Shown here: in pieces, positions 53,435 to 61,445 of the stretch | Layout: every line of letters begins with the position of its first letter | Position numbering within the stretch: position 1 is the first letter of the stretch | Source: JAPPLG01 sp965199935 | GTDB taxonomy: Bacteria; Bdellovibrionota; Bdellovibrionia; Bdellovibrionales; UBA1609 | Assembly: GCA_965199935.1 (NCBI GenBank) | Contig: CBDATD010000001.1 | Coordinates: 1 to 64,000 of the forward strand | Reading direction: 5' to 3' | DNA length: 64,000 bases | Position numbers and translations under genes: made by a program | Notes under the pieces: model-generated | Databases searched by the model: none | Seen by the model: the letters and a program-made list of their open reading frames with translations, nothing else | Told to the model about the DNA's origin: nothing

Positions 53435-53515
53435 AAGGCAGAGGTTCAAACGAGTTCGTATTTGAAACAGAGTAAAGTTTGTTCTGTGGCAAAACGCATA
53501 TCTGAGCTTTGAATC
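53435..53515. repeat. Interspersed repeat, diverged copy
   Basis: Keeps CAAACGAGTTCG, TTTGAAACAGAG, CAAAACGCAT and TCTGAGCTTTGAA; part of the hairpin core is deleted. It is 110 bases upstream of the Cys-rich gene at 53625. Confidence 0.8.
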
Positions 53516-53624
53516 CCTGTCTGCACAGCCGGCTGCAAAGACAGCATGTATGAAATAGCTTATATGTGTAAAGTTTTAGATTGAAAAATCCGTTTTTACT
53601 AAGGAGAGAGAAAACGGGTGAAAA

Positions 53625-54308
53625 ATGAAATATTTAATTGTATTCACAGCAATTTTGTGGGGGTGTAATTGGGCCAGCCATGTGCAGTCTGTAAGCTTAA
53701 ATGAAACTCCCGTTTCTTCCGACGGATGCTCCTCTGTCTGCCGGCAGGACTGTGGAGACATTTTTTCAAGAGACAACGAATTTGATCAGTGTACAAGACT
53801 TCCTAAACAAACAGTCACTCTTATGAAAAAAGCTGTGGATAATATGAGAAGAGGCATTTGGAATTCTATCACTGAAGAGCAAATGACTTTTCTTGTGAAT
53901 ATTTCCCATACTCCTTGGATAAAATACGCTGATTCAGATCAGGAGTCTGCCAACAATATGCTGATATGGATGGCCGAAAACAAAAACATCCCCCGCTATT
54001 TAGATGATGAAAGAGAAGTTCTTAAAACAGTTTTAGCCTCTCTCAGCCCCATGCCTTTTGATAAAGGAGTCAAAGACTCCCTCAGCAAAGACGTTGAAGA
54101 CGGCAGGACTTTTTTAGAAATGCTGGCCTGGAAAAAAAACAACGAAGGCTTCAGAAAAGTTCATCAAGTCATTTTGGACGTATGCAATAAAGACGAAATA
54201 TGCATTCGTCAAACCTACTGCAGCAATAACTCAGATATTGTGCCGGAGACTGTAAATAATCTGAAGTTAAATTTAGATTTTCAGGATTTTGATTTTGCCT
54301 GCTCTTAA
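53625..54308 (+). CDS. Cys-rich exported protein, member 2 of the three-paralog family
   Basis: Shorter family member of 227 residues. The N-terminus MKYLIVFTAILWGC could be a lipoprotein signal. The Cys-rich block reads CSSVCRQDCGDIFSRDNEFDQC. WMAENKNIPRYL aligns with the central motif of the other two members. The C-terminus has CNKDEICIRQTYC. It lacks the acidic linkers of its relatives. Flanked on both sides by copies of the interspersed repeat. Confidence 0.72.
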   Translation: MKYLIVFTAILWGCNWASHVQSVSLNETPVSSDGCSSVCRQDCGDIFSRDNEFDQCTRLPKQTVTLMKKAVDNMRRGIWNSITEEQMTFLVNISHTPWIKYADSDQESANNMLIWMAENKNIPRYLDDEREVLKTVLASLSPMPFDKGVKDSLSKDVEDGRTFLEMLAWKKNNEGFRKVHQVILDVCNKDEICIRQTYCSNNSDIVPETVNNLKLNLDFQDFDFACS

Positions 54309-54388
54309 TGGATTCATATTCCCACGCAGACATATCATCCCCGCGAAAGCGGAGTCCAATCACGAAAGCCGATCAGACAAAACCGTAA

Positions 54389-54475
54389 AGCTCAAACATA
54401 CGTTTTGCCGCAGAGCAAACTTCGTCTGCTCTGTTTCAAAGCCGAACTCGTTTACAGCTCTGTCTGCCCAGCTTC
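54389..54475. repeat. Interspersed repeat, inverted copy
   Basis: Reverse complement of the family consensus, with GTTTTGC, CAGAGCAAAC, GTCTGCTCTGTTTCAAA and GAACTCGTTTACAGC. It lies 80 bases after the gene at 53625. Confidence 0.82.
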
Positions 54476-54535
54476 TTCGCTTACGCCGCCCTCGCAGTTC
54501 AGCTGTCCCCAGCGAAAGCAGGGGGTTAGTTTTTT

Positions 54536-56551
54536 TTAAGATCGCATAGATAAAGATTCTAAATAAAGAAAAAAAGCATACTCAAGGGCCAAAAGTTTTA
54601 ACCTCTTAAATCTTCCCGTAGAACCGCTGTGACCAGATTCCATATCCATATAAAGCAATATTAACGAATTATTTTTTTGGAAATCCCTGAGCCGGGCTGT
54701 CCACTTCAAAGGCTCCCAGTACTGCACTTGAGAATCGTGCAAGCCGGAGGTCGCCAGTACGTGGGGAAAATTTCCCGGTTTAATATTATCGTAAGGAGAG
54801 TAAGATTTCATATAATCATAATAAATTTTATCTTTAGGGTTTCCCCATTCGTCATACTCTTGAGTGGTTAATGGAATAGACGTGTCCTGCATTGTTGTTA
54901 TCACATCCACAAAAGGAACATGAGCCGCCACACCCGTGTAAATATCCGGCCGGCTGTTCAGAACACTTCCTATTAACAAGCCTCCTGCTGAACCTCCAAC
55001 AGCATACAGCCGCTTTCCATAACCCTGCTTGAGCAAATGCTCAGAGCAGTCGATAAAATCTGTGAAAGTATTTTTTTTATTGAGAAGCCTTCCCTGCTCA
55101 TGCCACCATTTGCCATTTTCAGCGCCGCCTCGAACGTGAGCAATAGCAAAAACAAAACCTCGATCCACCAGAGAAAATATATTTTGAGAGAAGAAAGGCT
55201 CCATACTGTATCCATAAGCCCCGTACCCGTATAGATAAAGAGGGTTTGAATGTTTTTTAAATAGATCTTTTTTATAAAGAAGGCTCACCGGCACTTTGAC
55301 TCCATCTCGAGCAGAAACCTCTACGCTCTCTTGATGATATTTTTTAGAATCAAAAGGAACAGCTAATTTTTTTTGATGAATAAGTTTATTTTTACCTGAG
55401 GCCACATTATAATCATAGGTGGTTTCCGGCGCCGCTAAAGACTCATAGTTGAATCGAAGCAGATTCGTTTTAAAATCAGCGTTGTCAGCAAGCTCCACCA
55501 CATGAGGAGAGGCTGGAACAGACAGTCTTTTAACTTGATGAGTTGTTCGATTCATAAGAAAAATTTGAGTCAAGCTGTTTTCACGAACCTCTAGCGCAAC
55601 AAAATCCGAAAACACATGAAAATCTTCAATATAAACATCTTTGTTATGGGGTAAAATATTTTCCCAATGATGTTTGTCCTTGAGAGAAGATTTGTCCAGC
55701 CGATAATTCTTACAACCCTTGGAATTTGTTAAAATATAAAAACAGTCTTCGCCGTCCTCAACAAAATATTTATGGTTTTTGCGGCGTTTTAAGAAAATTT
55801 CAAAATGACTGTCTGGTTTGTCCGCAGGAGCTAAACGGGATTCAGTAGTCATAGAGCTCAAAGATTGGATAAAAATATATTTTTCAGATAAAGATTTGTA
55901 AATATCCACACAAAAAGTTTCATCTTTTTCTTCAAAGACCAGTTCACTCTTTTGTGTTTTGAGATTGTATCGAAAAACTTTATCAGGCCTCAAAGTTTTT
56001 TTGTCTTGTTTGACATAAAACAAATACTGATCGTCATTGGCCCACAGCATATCGCCCGTTGTAAATGGGATGCTTTGAGGTAAAATTGAATTTGTAGATA
56101 AATTTTTAAAAAAAATCGTGTGAAATCGGCGGCCGACTGTATCTACAGAAAAGGCAATGATCTTCTGAGAAAAAGACAGTGACATATTGGATAAGGAATA
56201 ATAAGAATGTTTTTCAGCCAATTTATTTACGTCCAACAAGATCTCCTCTGCACTGTTGTTTTTTTTCTTTCGATAGTAGATAGGGTATTCTTTATTCTCT
56301 TCAAAACGACTCCAGTAAATGTAATTTTTAAAAGGATAGGGAGGGGTGGAGTCTTTACCGGGAATCTTTCTTTTTAACTCTTCATAAATTTGATTTTGAA
56401 TGTCCTTGGCAGGCTGTATGCAATGCTCAAAATATTTTTGCTCTGCTTGGATATAGGGCAAAGCAGACTCCTTTTTATTCATCCAATAATAAGGGTCTAT
56501 TCTTTGATCTTTAAGAGTGACCTCGATTTTTTGAGCTTTTGGAGCTTTCAT
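54536..56551 (-). CDS. ptrB: Oligopeptidase B (S9A prolyl oligopeptidase family)
   Basis: Serine peptidase cleaving peptides after Arg/Lys. The N-terminal beta-propeller starts IDPYYWMNKKESALPYIQAE. The catalytic Ser is in YAVGGSAGGLLIG near residue 525, followed by QEYDEWGNP. The catalytic His is in MESGHSGSTGRF near the end. Length of 671 residues is normal. There is no signal peptide, so it acts in the cytoplasm. Promoter and regulation are not evident. Confidence 0.94.
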   Translation of the reverse strand: MKAPKAQKIEVTLKDQRIDPYYWMNKKESALPYIQAEQKYFEHCIQPAKDIQNQIYEELKRKIPGKDSTPPYPFKNYIYWSRFEENKEYPIYYRKKKNNSAEEILLDVNKLAEKHSYYSLSNMSLSFSQKIIAFSVDTVGRRFHTIFFKNLSTNSILPQSIPFTTGDMLWANDDQYLFYVKQDKKTLRPDKVFRYNLKTQKSELVFEEKDETFCVDIYKSLSEKYIFIQSLSSMTTESRLAPADKPDSHFEIFLKRRKNHKYFVEDGEDCFYILTNSKGCKNYRLDKSSLKDKHHWENILPHNKDVYIEDFHVFSDFVALEVRENSLTQIFLMNRTTHQVKRLSVPASPHVVELADNADFKTNLLRFNYESLAAPETTYDYNVASGKNKLIHQKKLAVPFDSKKYHQESVEVSARDGVKVPVSLLYKKDLFKKHSNPLYLYGYGAYGYSMEPFFSQNIFSLVDRGFVFAIAHVRGGAENGKWWHEQGRLLNKKNTFTDFIDCSEHLLKQGYGKRLYAVGGSAGGLLIGSVLNSRPDIYTGVAAHVPFVDVITTMQDTSIPLTTQEYDEWGNPKDKIYYDYMKSYSPYDNIKPGNFPHVLATSGLHDSQVQYWEPLKWTARLRDFQKNNSLILLYMDMESGHSGSTGRFKRLKLLALEYAFFLYLESLSMRS

Positions 56552-56618
56552 AGAGCTGTTTCCTCTAAAAAAATAATGTTATAATCAAAGTTCAAAACAA
56601 AAACAAAGGGAAAAACCA

Positions 56619-57269
56619 ATGAAAGATCATACTCTCGTCGTCGGGGATATTCACGGCTGTTTTGAGGAATTAACTCTGCTGTTGAAGAAAGCTCATTATG
56701 CCCCCTCAAAACATCAGTTGATTTTCATTGGCGATCTAATCAATAAAGGGCCTGATTCTTTAAAAACTTTGCAATTTGCTTACGAGAACCGAATCCCATC
56801 TGTCATAGGCAATCATGAATTAAAATTTATTCATTTTGTTGAACAGGGATTAAAACCAACTCCAACACTGGAACAGTTAAAAAGAGATATGGGAGAAGAT
56901 TTAAACAAATGGCTGAAATATATAAAAAGCTGGCCGGCTTTTATTGAAAAAGAAGATTTTTTGGTGGTGCATGCCGGCTTGGTGCCGGGGGAGCAGCCCG
57001 GCCAGTCCAAAATAGAACATCTGGCCAATATCCGCCATTGGGATGGAGAGAAATTATGCTCCCAAGAGACGGGCCGTCCTTGGCATGATTATTACACAGC
57101 AGAAAAACTTGTGATCTATGGGCATTGGGCAAGGCAGGGGCTTTTGCGGAAAAAAAATTCTTTATGTTTGGATTCCGGCTGTGTTTACGGCAGGGAGTTG
57201 ACAGGTGTTTTTCTTCCCAGCAGAAATCTGATTCAAGTGCCTTCCCTTCAGCCGAAGACTTCTATCTAA
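56619..57269 (+). CDS. ApaH-like metallophosphatase
   Basis: Calcineurin-type metallophosphatase. Metal-binding motifs are GDIHGC, GDLINKGPDS and GNHE, with later HAGL and GHWA. This matches symmetrical diadenosine tetraphosphatase (ApaH) or related Ser/Thr phosphatases, but at 216 residues it is shorter than E. coli ApaH. A TATAAT box and AAAGGG ribosome site precede the ATG. Substrate is inferred only. Confidence 0.88.
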   Translation: MKDHTLVVGDIHGCFEELTLLLKKAHYAPSKHQLIFIGDLINKGPDSLKTLQFAYENRIPSVIGNHELKFIHFVEQGLKPTPTLEQLKRDMGEDLNKWLKYIKSWPAFIEKEDFLVVHAGLVPGEQPGQSKIEHLANIRHWDGEKLCSQETGRPWHDYYTAEKLVIYGHWARQGLLRKKNSLCLDSGCVYGRELTGVFLPSRNLIQVPSLQPKTSI

Positions 57270-57332
57270 ACTCTTTAGATTTGAAGCAGGGCTTGTTACA
57301 ATGCGCACTTGGAAATATGTTGGATTTTCGTG

Positions 57333-57440
57333 ATCAGAAAGGCTGGGGGGACAGGGCTGAAAACAAGTTCGGCTTTGAAACAGAGTAAAGTTTGCTTTGC
57401 AGCAAAACGCATGTCTGCAGTTTTCAGACTTGTTCACACA
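57333..57440. repeat. Interspersed repeat, copy a
   Basis: Starts with AGAAAGGCTGGGGGGACAGG, continues through the core with a shortened hairpin, and includes GCAAAACGCATGTCTG. It lies between the ApaH-like gene and the third Cys-rich paralog. Confidence 0.82.
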
Positions 57441-57476
57441 AGCTTTCCGATAGCTGGAAGCCGGCTCTGTGACATG

Positions 57477-57540
57477 CATAGAAAGGCTGAGGGGACAGGG
57501 CTGAAGACAAGTTTGAAACAGAGCAGACAAAAGTATGTTG
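57477..57540. repeat. Interspersed repeat, truncated copy b
   Basis: Begins CATAGAAAGGCTGAGGGG like the 18585 copy and stops after TTTGAAACAGAGCAGACAAA, i.e. only the left half. It abuts the 3' end of the gene at 57549. Confidence 0.8.
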
Positions 57541-57548
57541 GAAAAAGT

Positions 57549-58604
57549 CTAAAAAAGTCTATCAAGTCTATCATCGTCATCGCGTACAAGCGTCCTTACT
57601 GCACAGTCGTCCGGACCTGCGCTGTGACTGCTTAAAACATCATCAAATATGTAATCACTGTTTTCTTCTGCATACACACTGCAATAAACAGCCAGCATGC
57701 ACTGCTGAATATTCTCATCAGGAAACTCGTCGTCTCCTCCTCTAGCGTCTTCGCAAAAGCGTTTAAGACTCTCATGCGCCAGCTCCGCGGCCTGTTCATT
57801 ATCTTCTCTTTTCGAGTAGCTTATGAAGGATCTTCCGGAAAACTTTGATTGTGCATCAACACCAATGAAGTTGAGTACAAATTTTAAAACCTGATCTTCC
57901 AGTCGAATACGGTGACTGCCCAGTCGAACCTCATTTGAAGACCAGCTTATCGTCACAGAACCATTTCCTTCTGTTTCTGCAGAAGTTAGTGAAAAAGTGC
58001 GGGAGCTCTGACTGCCTAATTGAAGAAAGAGATGATATAAAATATCATAGTGTTCATCGACACGATCAATGACTCTGGCAACATCTTCATTTTCAGCAAT
58101 CCATTCTAAAGTGTCTTTGGCTTCTCTGCTGCTATAAGATTCATGGTTATCGTGGCCTGCCCCTTCTGTGCCTGCAATAATATCCAGCCATCCATCGACG
58201 TCAATTTCCAAAAACTCCTCCAAATCATCGGCATCTATGTCTTCTAAGCTTCTTTTATTGATTGAAGAGGCATGCAGTTCATCAAAAACATACTCCAGCT
58301 CGCTGACATCGTCTAAGTCAAGATCATAGCACTCACTGCGGGATCTGGAATTTCGAAACATATAGTCGCAGCTGTCCTGACAGGAGTCTCTATCCTCACA
58401 GGGTCTTCGGTTTCTTCTACTGCTTCTGCGTCTGTCTGCGGCTTCAAAATTTTCACCTACCTCATCATCTCGATCCACACTAAACGTATCTACGCTGAAA
58501 TCATCAAGAGGCCGGCATGACATCATAAAACCGCTGTAGATTAATAAGATTAAAAACAAGCCCCCAAGCATGATATTTTCAAGATTGAAAAATTCTCTTC
58601 TCAT
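57549..58604 (-). CDS. Cys-rich exported protein, member 3 of the three-paralog family
   Basis: 351 residues. The N-terminal hydrophobic segment (NIMLGGLFLILLIYSGFMMSC) could be a lipoprotein signal. Then come an Asp/Arg-rich linker and CEDRDSCQDSCDYMF. WIAENEDVARVID matches the middle of members 1 and 2, and the end has RFCEDA, CMLAVYC and DDCAVRT. Best aligned with the protein at 17265 throughout. AAGGAG lies seven bases upstream of the ATG at 58604. No family name known. Confidence 0.76.
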   Translation of the reverse strand: MRREFFNLENIMLGGLFLILLIYSGFMMSCRPLDDFSVDTFSVDRDDEVGENFEAADRRRSSRRNRRPCEDRDSCQDSCDYMFRNSRSRSECYDLDLDDVSELEYVFDELHASSINKRSLEDIDADDLEEFLEIDVDGWLDIIAGTEGAGHDNHESYSSREAKDTLEWIAENEDVARVIDRVDEHYDILYHLFLQLGSQSSRTFSLTSAETEGNGSVTISWSSNEVRLGSHRIRLEDQVLKFVLNFIGVDAQSKFSGRSFISYSKREDNEQAAELAHESLKRFCEDARGGDDEFPDENIQQCMLAVYCSVYAEENSDYIFDDVLSSHSAGPDDCAVRTLVRDDDDRLDRLF

Positions 58605-58793
58605 CTTCTCACTCCTTATAAGACAGGACTTTCGCCCTTACTTATGGACTATCGTCTGATCTGGCTTTAAAACTTTAATTTTTTTAAGAAATTAACTTAA
58701 CTCATTGATTTTACTTGTTTTTAACCCTGTCCCATCACCCTCATATGGACGTCACTTTGTTACAGAACCGTATCCAAAAAATAGAAAAAATAG

Positions 58794-59108
58794 CGAAGGT
58801 TTCGCTTGTTTTTAGGTAAAAATAGCGACTTAAGCTATTTTAGAAAAGACGATTCTTTGCAATATTGGCAGTCCCTCTATGGACATGAAGTTGATTTTAT
58901 TGTTGGCAGTCATACAGCTGTAGAAGTAAAAGCCTCCAAAAAAATTTCAAAAAAACATTTAAAATCACTGGAAATTTTGAAAAAAGAGAAAATACTAAAA
59001 ACCTTTTTTATTGTCAGCCGCGATAAAATATCTGCAAATTTTAATGGAATAAAAAGCCTGCACTGGGAGGAGTTTTTAAAACAATTATGGAGCCATCAAA
59101 TCTTCTAA
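58794..59108 (+). pseudogene. Remnant of a DUF4143 / AAA+ ATPase C-terminus
   Basis: About 100 codons resembling the end of DUF4143-containing ATPases: LQYWQSLYGHEVDFIV with the nuclease-fold Asp, then AVEVKASKKISKKHLKSL. The ATPase domain is missing, no ATG opens the frame (TTG at 58806 is the first start), and a short ATG-led frame at 58745 is out of phase. It looks like a 5'-deleted leftover of a mobile or toxin-related gene. Confidence 0.6.
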
Positions 59109-59497
59109 TTACAGGAATGCTCATTTTTTAAATCCATCCATATCTCAGCGCTGGAGTTTTCATTTTGCTCCAACTGGTCCAAAAAATCCCCGTACCTTTC
59201 ATAAAATTCCAAGGCGTATTGTTTTTTTTCTTTTTCAAATATCCTGCCGCTGTTTTCCACAAGCGATTCTGGACGAGAAATGAATTCATCCACAACATAC
59301 TCATATTCTGTGCCTATCAAAACTACAATCGGCAGAGCATTGATACAATGCTCATCCTCTATCTTAGACAAACAATCTTGAACCCAGCCTAATATATAAC
59401 ATTCTTTTGCATCTGTTTTATCGAAAGAAGGTGCAGGCGGACGAGCTTCTGCGTAAATACACCCGGCTGACACAAAACTCATAATAAAATATCTCAT
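59105..59497 (-). CDS. Hypothetical secreted protein
   Basis: 130 residues, a short signal peptide (MRYFIMSFVSAGCIYA), possibly a lipobox (SAGC). The mature part has four Cys (ECYIL, QDCLS, HCINA, HSCN) and is acidic and helical. GAAGG lies before the ATG. No family recognised. Confidence 0.58.
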   Translation of the reverse strand: MRYFIMSFVSAGCIYAEARPPAPSFDKTDAKECYILGWVQDCLSKIEDEHCINALPIVVLIGTEYEYVVDEFISRPESLVENSGRIFEKEKKQYALEFYERYGDFLDQLEQNENSSAEIWMDLKNEHSCN

Positions 59498-59517
59498 ATT
59501 ACACTTCCTTCATTACA

Positions 59518-59562
59518 AATGCTTTCGCATTCAACACAAGCCGCCCGCTCCATTCGAATCCT
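59518..59562 (-). other. Conserved element downstream of tRNA-Gln
   Basis: On the minus strand: a TTCGAA-centred segment, a 12-base variable part, CTTGTGTTGAATGCG and a 5-bp hairpin with GAAA loop. It aligns without gaps to the element at 29205-29251 beyond tRNA-Gly. Confidence 0.55.
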
Positions 59563-59585
59563 CCCTAATAAAAACGCCTTTTTTG

Positions 59586-59610
59586 CTTCTTTTTCCAAAA
59601 GAAGAAAAAA
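59586..59610 (-). terminator. Terminator-like hairpin after tRNA-Gln
   Basis: CTTCTTTT and AAAAGAAG arms directly follow the tRNA in an A/T-rich setting. The same 19-base palindromic core occurs at 28548-28566. Confidence 0.5.
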
Positions 59611-59682
59611 ATGGGGCGGCAGGATTCGAACCTGCGAATGACAGAATCAAAATCTGTTAGCTTACCACTTGCCGACGCCCCA
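59611..59682 (-). tRNA. tRNA-Gln (TTG)
   Basis: Cloverleaf on the minus strand: acceptor TGGGGCG with matching 3' arm CGCCCCA, D-arm with GGCAAGTGGTAAG, anticodon stem CAGA/TCTG with anticodon TTG in ATTTTGATT, and T-arm GGTTCGAATCC. The CCA end is not encoded, unlike tRNA-Gly in this window. Confidence 0.95.
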
Positions 59683-59686
59683 AGAA

Positions 59687-61117
59687 TTATTTCTTCACAA
59701 TGACAATTCTTTTTAAATTGTACCGGCCCGGCTGGTCAAACCGAAGAACATACAAAACATTTTCGCTGGAATCCCTCAGTCTGTTAAAAGTGTCTTCCAC
59801 CGTCTGTACATTATCCCCATTCACGCTAAAGATAATATCTCCAACTTTTAAACCCGAACGCTGTGCATGAGAAGGAGAAACAACCTCCACAACAATAGGT
59901 CGATGAGCATAAGTCAAAGGCAATTTTAAACGCCGTGACAAACTTGCATCCGTTTGAGCCAAATGAAAACCTAAATTATAAGGGGCTTTATTCGTACGGC
60001 TCGGAACTTTTTCCAGAGAGCTTCTTTGAACTTGAGATGTGTTATTCGGTCTTTCTGCAACAACCACAGTAAAAGTGCGCATTTTATTCTTTCTAAAAAG
60101 CCTGCCCTTGACCCTCTCATTAACGGGAGTGGCAGATACAATCTTGAACAGATCCCGGCTGGAGGATATAGGCGTCTTATTAAACTCAGTGACAATGTCG
60201 TAGGGCTTAACTCCTCCTTTTTCTGCAGGACCCCCCTGTACAACGTCCAAAATTAAAACCCCTTTATGAGACTTCCCGCGGTAATCAAATTCAAACTTGT
60301 TGGGATCCATCCGAACCCCCAAAAACCCTCTTTTAACATAGCCGTTTTTTTTCAAACTTTTTAAAATAGACTTCACATTATAAATGGGAATAGCAAAACC
60401 AATATTATTTGCGCGGGGATTGATGGCCGTATTGACTCCAATGACCTTTCCCTGAGTATTCACTAGAGGCCCGCCGGAATTACCCGGATTGATGCTGGCG
60501 TCTGTTTGCAAAAACGGCAGAAGATTGATGTCGTCCAACTGCCGGTCGATCGCTGAAATAATCCCCTTTGTCATAGTATTGGGCTGGCCAAAAGGATTCC
60601 CAAAGGCCGCCACCCACTCGCCAACCTGAAGGCTGTTGCTGTCTCCTAATTCTGCCGCCGTAAACGATTTTCTAGTTCTGCTGTCCTTAGCCGCTATTTT
60701 TAGCAAAGCAATATCTGTTGGGTTGTCTTTGCCAATCACTTGAGCCGTGTAAATGGCAGGATCATCTTTGATTTGGATGTAAATACTGTCTGCCTGATCC
60801 ACAACATGCGCGTTTGTGACAACATGCCCTTCTGTATCAATAATGAAACCGGAGCCCAGAGAGTGAGGAGCCGGCAAAGACGGAGAAGGAGTGGGAGCAT
60901 GAGGAGACAACAGCAAGTCAAATATATCTATCGAAGACCTCATCCGTTTTTTTGACGTTGTAGAAATATTGACAACTGCCGGCTGTATTTTTTTCGCGAT
61001 TTGAACGAATAAATTTGCCGGTAGAGGTTTTCCAGGTTCAATTTTAGGGATTACCGCTTCTTCAGCTGTTAAGCAGAACGGTATTAAGAAAACTAAAACT
61101 TTAAAAAATATTTTCAT
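59687..61117 (-). CDS. degP: HtrA/Deg-family periplasmic serine protease
   Basis: Periplasmic protein quality-control protease. The signal peptide ends near residue 18. The catalytic triad is His in VTNAHVVD, Asp in PTDIALLKI and Ser in PGNSGGPL. Two PDZ domains follow (about residues 270-360 and 390-470). The Pro/Ser-rich insert before the protease domain matches the LA loop region. Which member (DegP, DegQ or DegS) cannot be settled; two PDZ domains favour DegP/Q. Confidence 0.92.
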   Translation of the reverse strand: MKIFFKVLVFLIPFCLTAEEAVIPKIEPGKPLPANLFVQIAKKIQPAVVNISTTSKKRMRSSIDIFDLLLSPHAPTPSPSLPAPHSLGSGFIIDTEGHVVTNAHVVDQADSIYIQIKDDPAIYTAQVIGKDNPTDIALLKIAAKDSRTRKSFTAAELGDSNSLQVGEWVAAFGNPFGQPNTMTKGIISAIDRQLDDINLLPFLQTDASINPGNSGGPLVNTQGKVIGVNTAINPRANNIGFAIPIYNVKSILKSLKKNGYVKRGFLGVRMDPNKFEFDYRGKSHKGVLILDVVQGGPAEKGGVKPYDIVTEFNKTPISSSRDLFKIVSATPVNERVKGRLFRKNKMRTFTVVVAERPNNTSQVQRSSLEKVPSRTNKAPYNLGFHLAQTDASLSRRLKLPLTYAHRPIVVEVVSPSHAQRSGLKVGDIIFSVNGDNVQTVEDTFNRLRDSSENVLYVLRFDQPGRYNLKRIVIVKK

Positions 61118-61132
61118 TTTTCATCAACTCCT

Positions 61133-61417
61133 TTATTTTTGCGCTTTAATAAAATTCATCTTCAGATCACTTATACAATGCTCCAACAGCTGAGACTCCC
61201 CTTCCGTGCGGTTATTTTGAGTTTTCTCTTTCAACACTTCCAGCATATCTATGTTGAAGCCGGCCATACGAAGATCTTTCTTATCCTTCATCTTGGGTTC
61301 AAGACCCATATAGATCAAAGATGAGGAAGATATGGAAAGGATAAGGGTGGAAAGAGACGCCTTTTCCAAATGTTTTGAAAATTCCTTATGGCCCGCGTTT
61401 GTTTCTGTCTTATTCAT
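61133..61417 (-). CDS. DUF1844 family protein
   Basis: 94-residue protein with the DUF1844 pattern: LSTLILSISSSSLIYMG, KDLRMAGFNIDMLEVLKEKT and LEHCISDLKMNF. Short conserved protein of deltaproteobacteria with no known function. It lies just upstream of the Deg protease on the same strand. Confidence 0.75.
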   Translation of the reverse strand: MNKTETNAGHKEFSKHLEKASLSTLILSISSSSLIYMGLEPKMKDKKDLRMAGFNIDMLEVLKEKTQNNRTEGESQLLEHCISDLKMNFIKAQK

Positions 61418-61445
61418 AAATCCGCCCTGAAAACTTTACATCATT

